11,394 nucleotides of DNA from Caldifarciminota bacterium (GTDB lineage: Bacteria; Hydrothermota; Hydrothermia; B15-G9; WFZT01), in NCBI GenBank assembly GCA_026991055.1, contig JALXCE010000318.1, forward strand, positions 1 through 11,394. Reading direction: 5' to 3'. This document shows, one piece after another, positions 5,745-11,394 of the stretch. Every line of letters starts with the position of its first letter. Within the stretch, counting starts at the first letter, position 1. Position numbers and translations under genes: made by a program. The notes beneath the pieces were generated by a model. The model was not told the DNA's origin, ran no database searches, and was given only the letters and a program-made list of their open reading frames with translations.

Positions 5745-8700
5745 CTATTCACGAATTACAATCAGTCTCCTCTTAATTACATTCCCTTTCCCTTCGATAG
5801 AGATGAAGTAAACCCCTTCTCTCACTTTCAGGTTCAACTTCTTTGTGCCCTTGCCGGTAAATTCTAAGTTTTCTCTCCATATCTCGCGCCCGGAAATATC
5901 ATATATCCTCACCACAAATTTTCTATTACCTGGAACATTATACTTTATCTCCATACCTCTCTTTGTCACAATCGAAGGAATTACCAGCTCCACTTTGCCC
6001 CAATAATTATCTTCTTCCACCTCAATGGCAACGAATGAAATTGTATCGCTAACTGACAAATTGCCAACACTGTCTGTAACTTCAACAAAATACACAATGT
6101 TATGCGCAAGGGAATCAGTAATTGCTGGAATCTCTCCTACCCATCTGCCATTTCCAGAATCTGCCATCGCAACGGTATCCCATCCTGTGTCTATCTGATA
6201 AATTAGCTGGACATTGTCTATACCACTATAGGCATCTTCCGCCCATGTGTTAATTACCCAGGGACCAACTGATCTCACTGTATCCAGAATTATTGTGAGT
6301 GAATCTATAATTGGTGCTGAAGTATCTACACCGAATTGTCCTATATCCGACCATTGTGAAGTATTGCCTGCAAGGTCGTAAGCTCTTACTCGCCAGGTGT
6401 GGTTACCTTCTTCAACGACAAAAGTGGAAGTTGTGTCAGTTATAGCAGAGTCAACAACATTACCATCCACCTCAAACATGTACATTACTGGTGTTGATTT
6501 CTCGTCCTTAGGAGTCTTTAAAGTGACTTTTGACCAGACAAATGTTACGGTATCACCATCGAGCCAAACATTTCCGATTGGGAACATTAACACAGGTGCC
6601 TCAGGAGCTTCTGTGTCAATTGTGAATTGCCACACATCACTCCAGTTCCCTTCATTACCAGCACTATCTATCGCCTTTACCCTCCAATACCACGTCGTAT
6701 CACTTAACACCATTGTTGTCTCTGATACACTCACAAAGCTACTCTCCACACCTGCAAAACTTTCGTCCATTGATACCTCAATCCAGTAACCTGCTACATC
6801 ACTTGTTGAATCTATCCCATCACTCCAGTCAAAAGAAATTCTCGATGTGTTCAATATCGCACTATCTGCTGGACTAATTAAACTTACTGGCTCAGGTGGT
6901 GTTATATCGACTCCAAACGAATCAATGGGAGTCCAATCTGATTCATTACCTGCAAGGTCAAAAGCCTTTACCCTCCATGTATGTCTTCCTTCTCCCATCA
7001 CCATCTCGTAGTGGTTCGTGTCCACTGTATCCACTACATCTCCATCCATTTCCAATACATACCTTACCGGTGTTGCCTTCGGTCCATAATCACCCTTCAC
7101 TCTTTTGGTCACTGCGTTCCACTCAAACTCTACCACCGTATCTCTTAACCATTCTCCCCCAATTGGAGACTCAAGTGTTGGTACATCAGGCACTCTCGTA
7201 TCTATCGTAAACGTCCTCTCCTCTGACCACTCTGACTCCAATCCCGCATTGTCAACTACCTTCACCCTCCAGAACCATGTTGTATCGCTCAACACCATTG
7301 TTGTCTCTGATACACTCACAAAACTACTATCTACACCTGCAAAACTCTCGTTCGTTGATACCTCTATCCAGTAACCTGCCACACCACTTGTCGAATCTAT
7401 CCCATCACTCCAATCAAAAGAAATTCTCGATGTGTTCAATATCGCACTATCTGCCGGACTGATCAAACTCACTGGCTCAGGTGGGGTTATATCGACTCCA
7501 AATGAATCCACCGGTGACCAGCCTGATTCATTACCTGCAAGGTCAAAAGCCTTTACCCTCCATGTGTGTCTTCCTTCTCCCATCACCATCTCGTAGTGGT
7601 TCGTGTCCACTGTATCCACTACCTCTCCATCAACTTCCAGTACATATCTCACAGGTGTTGCCTTCAATCCATAATCACCCTTCACTCTCTTACTCACTGC
7701 GCTCCACTCAAACTCCACCACCGTATCTCTTAGCCATTCTCCCCCAATTGGAGACTCAAGTGTCGGTACATCTGGCACTCTCGTGTCTATCGTAAACATC
7801 CTCTCCTCTGACCACTCTGACTCCAATCCCGCATTGTCAACTACCTTCACCCTCCAGAACCATGTTGTATCGCTCAACACTATTGTTGTCTCTGATACAC
7901 TCACAAAGCTACTCTCCACACCTGCAAAACTTTCGTCCATTGATATCTCAATCCAGTAACCTGCCACACCACTTGTTGTATCTACTCCATCACTCCAGTC
8001 AAATAAAATACTTGATGTGTTCAATATCGCACTATCTGCTGGACTGATCAAACTCACTGGCTCAGGTGGTGTTACATCAACTCCAAATGAATCCACCGGT
8101 GACCAGCCTGATTCATTACCTGCAAGGTCAAACGCCTTTACCCTCCATGTATGTCTTCCTTCTCGCATCACCATCTCGTAGTGGTTCGTGTCCACTGTAT
8201 CCACTACGTCTCCATCAACTTCCAGTACATATCTCACCGGTGTTGCCTTCAATCCATAATCACCCTTCACTCTTTTGGTCACTGCGCTCCACTCAAACTC
8301 CACCACCGTATCCCTTAGCCATTCTCCCCCAATTGGAGACTCAAGTGTCGGTACATCTGGTATCCCTGTATCAACTGTGAATACTCTTTCTTCGCTCTCC
8401 ACCTGATTACCCGCTGAATCAACAACAACAACCTCCCAATAGTATGTACTATCACCCAAAGATACATTATATACTGTATCCGTCACCAACACTTCCTGAG
8501 TTCCACTGCCCCAATCTGCATTTGGCCCATATCTTAACACATAATGCGAAAGACCACTCAAACTATCTACAACACTGTGCCATACGAACTCTACATTACT
8601 ATTATTAAAAATCTCCCCCTCACTTGGACTTATTAATACCACTGCCCCAGGCGCACTCGTATCCACTACAAACCACGTATGGTTTGACCAATCACTTGAA

Positions 8701-11394
8701 AATCCAGCAAGGTCAAATGCCTTTACTCTCCACCAATACCTACCCTCAGACATTACACTCTGATATATATTTGTATTCACTGTATCTAATATCACTGTTT
8801 CCCCGAATACTGAATCTGCTGAAACCTCAATCACATACCTTACCGGACTGCCCTTTGTAACTTGTGTCCAGTGAAAACTCACATGGGTATCATTCAAATA
8901 CTCTGCTATTGGTGAAATTATTTGAGGTGTTTCGGGTGGTGTATTATCAACGTAAAACAGCCACACGTGCGACCATTCGGATTCATTTCCGGCTAAATCA
9001 AATGCTTCCACCCTCCAGTAGTAAGTAGTCTCACTTAATGCAACGGGAGGTGTAAATAATGTGTCTGCTACATTTTCCACTGTTATAGTCCCAGTCCCAA
9101 ATTCTGAATCCGGTGAAAATTGAAGAGTGTAATGTGATATACCAGAAAGATTGTCCAGTCCTTGATGCCATACGAATTCCATGCCGGATGACTGAGTAAC
9201 CGCACCACTATCAGGTAAGATTAAAGTTACTGGTTGAGGTGAAATTGTATCGACTCCAAACCATCTACTTTCAGACCATTCACCCACATTGCCAGCAAGA
9301 TCAAATGCTCTTACTCTCCACCAATATACATTGTTCTGGAAGTTGAAATCGTAATGATTAACTGATACAGTGTCAGTTAAAAGTCTTAGAGCAAAAGCAC
9401 TATCGAGAGCGACTTCAATAATGTAATTAACAGGAGCTGCTTTCGGGGAGTAATCGTCCAGTGCGAGATTTCTGCCACCCTTAGTTTTTGTAACAGAGGT
9501 CCACTCAAAGTGGATGTCTCCGTGATTAACATAAGCTTGAGGTGGTGATGTAAGTGTGACCACTCCTGGAGGTTCTGTATCTATCTCAAAATTTCTCACC
9601 TCTGAGTACCTTCCTCTATTACCAGCCGAATCCACTGCCCAAACTCGCCAATAATATATCCCGTCGCTCATTTGAGGCAGAGTATAACTTGTTGTAGTAA
9701 TAGAATCATAACTTGTCGGGTGAGTAAACGTGTTTGATGTATCAACTTCTATCTGATAAAATTCAACCCCGCTAAGATTATCACTTGCATTATTCCAGGA
9801 TAATGTGATCCTATTATTGTTAGTTAAGTACCCGTTGGCAGGTGATATTAACGTAGGAGCTGTAGGGCCTGTAGTATCGATAACAAAATCTCTCGCCACA
9901 GAATATTCACCAACATTACCCGCTAAATCAAACGCTCTGACTCGCCAATAATATATACCTTCGTTAAGTGAAGTCACATAAGTCGTCGTGTCAAGTGTAT
10001 CAACAATCATCAAACTATCGAAATTATTGTCTGAGCTCACTTCTATGATATATCTAACTGGTGCAAGTGTATCGCCCTGTCCATTAAGAACGTTTACATT
10101 TTCCACAGAATTAACCACATTCCGACGACCAAAGGTGTTAATTGCGTTTTTGAGAACCTGTGACCAACTAAGTACAACAAGGGTATCATTTTGCATCGCG
10201 TGTGCCTCAGGAGAAATAAGTTGTGGCACCTCAGGTGTATGTGTGTCTATTAAAATGGTCCAGGAATAATTCCCAACATTGCCAACATTATCTGTAGCAC
10301 TTACCGTTATTAAGTGTGGTCCTTCTGCGAGAGTGTCTGTAACTTGAAAAGATAACATTGAGTCAGTAATCACCGGAGATACACTATCCCCGTCTACAGT
10401 CATAGTTAAACTTAATAAATTAATACCTGATACTGCATCCCTGAAATGGACGGAAATTAAAGGAGTTGGATCATTACCCCAAACACTGTCAGCTGGTGAT
10501 TCGGAGAAAAATTCTGGTGGTGACGCGTCTTGAATGGACCATGTGAAGTTAGAGGGATTACTAATATATTCACATATTTTACCAAATACCCGGTAGTAGT
10601 ATTTTACTCCATCTTGTAAATTATGAAAGGTATAAAAAGTATCTGCTATCCACGGACTGGTTGCCACAGTATTAGTGAAACTTGAGTCCAGAGCACATAT
10701 AAATTGATACGCTGTCATCCCATGCGTGTGGCTAAATATTGTGTTACTGTCCCCTTGTGTATATTCTGGCTCATTGACAATTTCCGGCGGAGAGGGATCT
10801 ATAACTGTAGTATTTGTTAAGAATACATCTCCATACGGACCAGTGCCAGCGAATAATTTATTCGGCTGAGCGTATCTGCTTAAATAAAGAGTATATACAT
10901 CAGTAGCATTGTATAAATTCCCCGTCTCTGTCCAGTTTTGCCCGCCATCAGTTGATTTATAGACATTACCATTGTAATTTGTTCCAATGTAGAGAGTATC
11001 TCCAATTGGAACTATAGTGTAGACTTTTGACCACGGCCAGCTTGCACCTATCAGGTTTGTCCAGGTTTGTCCTGTATCATTTGAAACCCAGATTTCACCA
11101 TAATCGTAGTTAGTTCCGATATAAAGCTTATTGCCACAGAACTTCGCATCATACACCCAGGTCGGACCATTGATATACTTTCCTCCAACATCATAAAGAT
11201 AATTAGACGTGAACACATCACCATAGGGGCCTGTCCCTATCATCAATGTGCTATCTGACTTCACATGAAATGTATAAACCGCATTCGCATTCTCAGGCTT
11301 AAATGTATACTCCCACGTGTTACCCCCATCACTACTTCTTTTTATCAGATTTCCACCATTCACACTCACCAGGATAGTGTCTCCCCACCATCTT
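5745..11394 (-). CDS. Giant modular surface protein: Asp-box propeller, Ig/FN3-like module array, T9SS-type C-terminal domain (5'-partial)
   Basis: About 1880 residues are visible and the frame is open to the right edge (RWWGDTIL precedes the first internal GTG at 11369), so the start, any signal peptide and probably more propeller lie outside. Residues are counted from that GTG. Residues 1-190: at least four beta-propeller blades with Asp-boxes. About 191-281: an FN3-like module. 282-376: an Ig-like module (DNVGNVGNYSWTILIDT). 377-1683: thirteen modules of about 95-120 aa, each with a W(R/E)V..xD.AG signature and usually ending in (I/V)DT. 1684-1785: another Ig-like module. 1798-1874: C-terminal domain with VRIYDISGREI and GVYFISIEG, resembling the type IX secretion sorting domain. 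Such proteins are typically exported across the outer membrane and displayed or released. No enzymatic domain is seen; the role may be adhesion, surface layer or ligand binding. It ends with TAG at 5745-5747, convergent with the metabolic genes. Confidence 0.9.
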   Translation of the reverse strand, partial: RWWGDTILVSVNGGNLIKRSSDGGNTWEYTFKPENANAVYTFHVKSDSTLMIGTGPYGDVFTSNYLYDVGGKYINGPTWVYDAKFCGNKLYIGTNYDYGEIWVSNDTGQTWTNLIGASWPWSKVYTIVPIGDTLYIGTNYNGNVYKSTDGGQNWTETGNLYNATDVYTLYLSRYAQPNKLFAGTGPYGDVFLTNTTVIDPSPPEIVNEPEYTQGDSNTIFSHTHGMTAYQFICALDSSFTNTVATSPWIADTFYTFHNLQDGVKYYYRVFGKICEYISNPSNFTWSIQDASPPEFFSESPADSVWGNDPTPLISVHFRDAVSGINLLSLTMTVDGDSVSPVITDSMLSFQVTDTLAEGPHLITVSATDNVGNVGNYSWTILIDTHTPEVPQLISPEAHAMQNDTLVVLSWSQVLKNAINTFGRRNVVNSVENVNVLNGQGDTLAPVRYIIEVSSDNNFDSLMIVDTLDTTTYVTSLNEGIYYWRVRAFDLAGNVGEYSVARDFVIDTTGPTAPTLISPANGYLTNNNRITLSWNNASDNLSGVEFYQIEVDTSNTFTHPTSYDSITTTSYTLPQMSDGIYYWRVWAVDSAGNRGRYSEVRNFEIDTEPPGVVTLTSPPQAYVNHGDIHFEWTSVTKTKGGRNLALDDYSPKAAPVNYIIEVALDSAFALRLLTDTVSVNHYDFNFQNNVYWWRVRAFDLAGNVGEWSESRWFGVDTISPQPVTLILPDSGAVTQSSGMEFVWHQGLDNLSGISHYTLQFSPDSEFGTGTITVENVADTLFTPPVALSETTYYWRVEAFDLAGNESEWSHVWLFYVDNTPPETPQIISPIAEYLNDTHVSFHWTQVTKGSPVRYVIEVSADSVFGETVILDTVNTNIYQSVMSEGRYWWRVKAFDLAGFSSDWSNHTWFVVDTSAPGAVVLISPSEGEIFNNSNVEFVWHSVVDSLSGLSHYVLRYGPNADWGSGTQEVLVTDTVYNVSLGDSTYYWEVVVVDSAGNQVESEERVFTVDTGIPDVPTLESPIGGEWLRDTVVEFEWSAVTKRVKGDYGLKATPVRYVLEVDGDVVDTVDTNHYEMVMREGRHTWRVKAFDLAGNESGWSPVDSFGVDVTPPEPVSLISPADSAILNTSSILFDWSDGVDTTSGVAGYWIEISMDESFAGVESSFVSVSETTIVLSDTTWFWRVKVVDNAGLESEWSEERMFTIDTRVPDVPTLESPIGGEWLRDTVVEFEWSAVSKRVKGDYGLKATPVRYVLEVDGEVVDTVDTNHYEMVMGEGRHTWRVKAFDLAGNESGWSPVDSFGVDITPPEPVSLISPADSAILNTSRISFDWSDGIDSTSGVAGYWIEVSTNESFAGVDSSFVSVSETTMVLSDTTWFWRVKVVDNAGLESEWSEERTFTIDTRVPDVPTLESPIGGEWLRDTVVEFEWNAVTKRVKGDYGPKATPVRYVLEMDGDVVDTVDTNHYEMVMGEGRHTWRVKAFDLAGNESDWTPIDSFGVDITPPEPVSLISPADSAILNTSRISFDWSDGIDSTSDVAGYWIEVSMDESFAGVESSFVSVSETTMVLSDTTWYWRVKAIDSAGNEGNWSDVWQFTIDTEAPEAPVLMFPIGNVWLDGDTVTFVWSKVTLKTPKDEKSTPVMYMFEVDGNVVDSAITDTTSTFVVEEGNHTWRVRAYDLAGNTSQWSDIGQFGVDTSAPIIDSLTIILDTVRSVGPWVINTWAEDAYSGIDNVQLIYQIDTGWDTVAMADSGNGRWVGEIPAITDSLAHNIVYFVEVTDSVGNLSVSDTISFVAIEVEEDNYWGKVELVIPSIVTKRGMEIKYNVPGNRKFVVRIYDISGREIWRENLEFTGKGTKKLNLKVREGVYFISIEGKGNVIKRRLIVIRE
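5748..5978 (-). other. C-terminal T9SS (Por) sorting-type domain
   Basis: Residues 1798-1874 of the large protein run PSIVTKRGMEIKYNVPG, then VVRIYDISGREIW, a polar strand pair, GVYFISIEG and a basic end RRLIVIRE. The order (early Pro, I.Y.VP, V.IYD..GREI, GVYF, basic end) is that of the type IX secretion system type A sorting domain, which directs cargo through the outer membrane and is often cleaved. The usual N-P-F-N-P start is weak here (IPSIVTKRG), so the match rests on the second half. No T9SS machinery gene is in the window. Confidence 0.8.
6321..10241 (-). repeat. Array of 13 alternating A/B Ig/FN3-like modules (protein-level repeat)
   Basis: Residues 377-1683 hold thirteen modules in strict alternation. 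A-type modules begin near 377, 599, 809, 1002, 1197, 1392 and 1587. They carry W..V(T) then a variable loop, PVxY, and end with WRV.A(F/Y)DLAG. B-type modules begin near 499, 709, 905, 1100, 1295 and 1490. They have a D..SG..xY segment with no loop and mostly VVD(S/N)AG or AVDSAG in place of AFDLAG. The B module at 709-808 is a partial hybrid: it has the B-type DNLSG but the A-type AFDLAGN. Two-module super-repeats of about 195 aa are therefore the building block. A rod-like stalk is the likely structure. Confidence 0.8.
6612..8366 (-). repeat. Three tandem 585-bp units (A+B module pairs), near-identical
   Basis: The units are 7782-8366, 7197-7781 and 6612-7196, each encoding 195 aa (an A module of 98 and a B module of 97). 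The period is exact: the landmark CCATTCTCCCCCAATTGGAG begins at 7149, 7734 and 8319, 585 bp apart each time. Near-identity runs from about 8366 down to about 6680; the last 70 or so bases of the third unit, in coding order, diverge into a different module end (YWRVKAIDSAGNEG instead of FWRVKVVDNAGLES). Differences between units are scattered and many are synonymous. Recurrent unequal crossing-over or conversion is the likely origin. Assemblers may collapse or expand such an array, so the copy number deserves caution. Confidence 0.92.
10809..11394 (-). other. Asp-box (BNR-like) beta-propeller blades at the visible N-terminal side
   Basis: Three Asp-boxes of the S-x-D-x-G-x-T-W form are visible: SSDGGNTW (12-19), SNDTGQTW (96-103) and STDGGQNW (139-146, last Thr replaced by Asn). 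A blade strand of the form L(Y/M/F)(I/A)GT(G/N)xxxG recurs at about residues 42, 82, 126 and 172, about 40-46 residues apart, giving at least four blades. Asp-box repeats occur in sialidases, sortilin-like and photosystem-assembly-factor-like propellers. The catalytic residues of a sialidase are not visible here, so a binding or structural propeller is more likely. The remaining blades must be upstream of the window. Confidence 0.75.

Noticed and set aside
6612..8366. CRISPR or mobile-element origin for the tandem repeats
   Set aside because: The units are 585 bp, in frame, coding, directly abutting without spacers, and carry no terminal inverted repeats or transposase.
6397..8860. Several plus-strand open frames of 60-130 codons, including three of 104 codons starting exactly 585 bp apart (6896, 7481, 8066)
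   Set aside because: They lie antisense to the module array and recur only because the repeat recurs; the translations are Ser/Leu/Pro-rich shadows without RBS or recognisable motifs.
11367..11369. GTG as the true start of the large minus-strand gene
   Set aside because: The frame stays open to the right edge, the upstream residues GDTIL continue a propeller strand, and there is no signal peptide at this point.

Overview
The window holds two unrelated blocks that converge on a short intergenic region. Positions 1-5623 (+ strand) are a tight run of five fatty-acid beta-oxidation-type genes: two adjacent thiolase-family genes (the first cut by the window's left edge), a stand-alone 3-hydroxyacyl-CoA dehydrogenase, an enoyl-CoA hydratase and an acyl-CoA dehydrogenase. 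Positions 5745-11394 (- strand) are the 3' part of one very large gene, cut by the right edge. It encodes a modular, probably secreted surface protein: Asp-box beta-propeller blades, then about sixteen Ig/FN3-like modules, then a type IX secretion (Por) C-terminal sorting-type domain.

Organism: the C-terminal sorting domain, the strong AGGAGG ribosome binding sites before each visible start, and the fused Ig/Asp-box architecture suggest a bacterium of the FCB group or a nearby candidate phylum (WOR-3/Stahlbacteria, Hydrothermota or Cloacimonadota type). This is inference from style, not a phylogenetic result. The large gene looks more AT-rich than the metabolic genes.

Beta-oxidation block: the products cover the whole cycle (dehydrogenation, hydration, second oxidation, thiolysis). 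Four of the five have intact catalytic residues. The exception is the second thiolase-like gene. It keeps the fold signatures and the GHP histidine, but Asp replaces the nucleophilic Cys, Thr replaces the second catalytic Cys, and the NEAF motif reads DETF. It lies 2 nt after an intact thiolase that is visibly its paralog, which suggests a catalytic/non-catalytic thiolase pair comparable to KS-alpha/chain-length-factor pairs. No ETF, acyl-CoA synthetase or regulator gene is visible, so chain length and physiological direction (degradation or synthesis) are open.

Intergenic regions: strong GC-rich hairpins without a U-tract lie before the dehydrogenase, before the hydratase, and between the convergent blocks.

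Large protein: thirteen consecutive Ig/FN3-like modules alternate strictly between two subtypes (A-B-A-B...A). The middle six are three 585-bp tandem units that are nearly identical and show patchwork sharing of variants, a sign of recombination or gene conversion. A-type modules carry a loop of very variable length at one fixed position.
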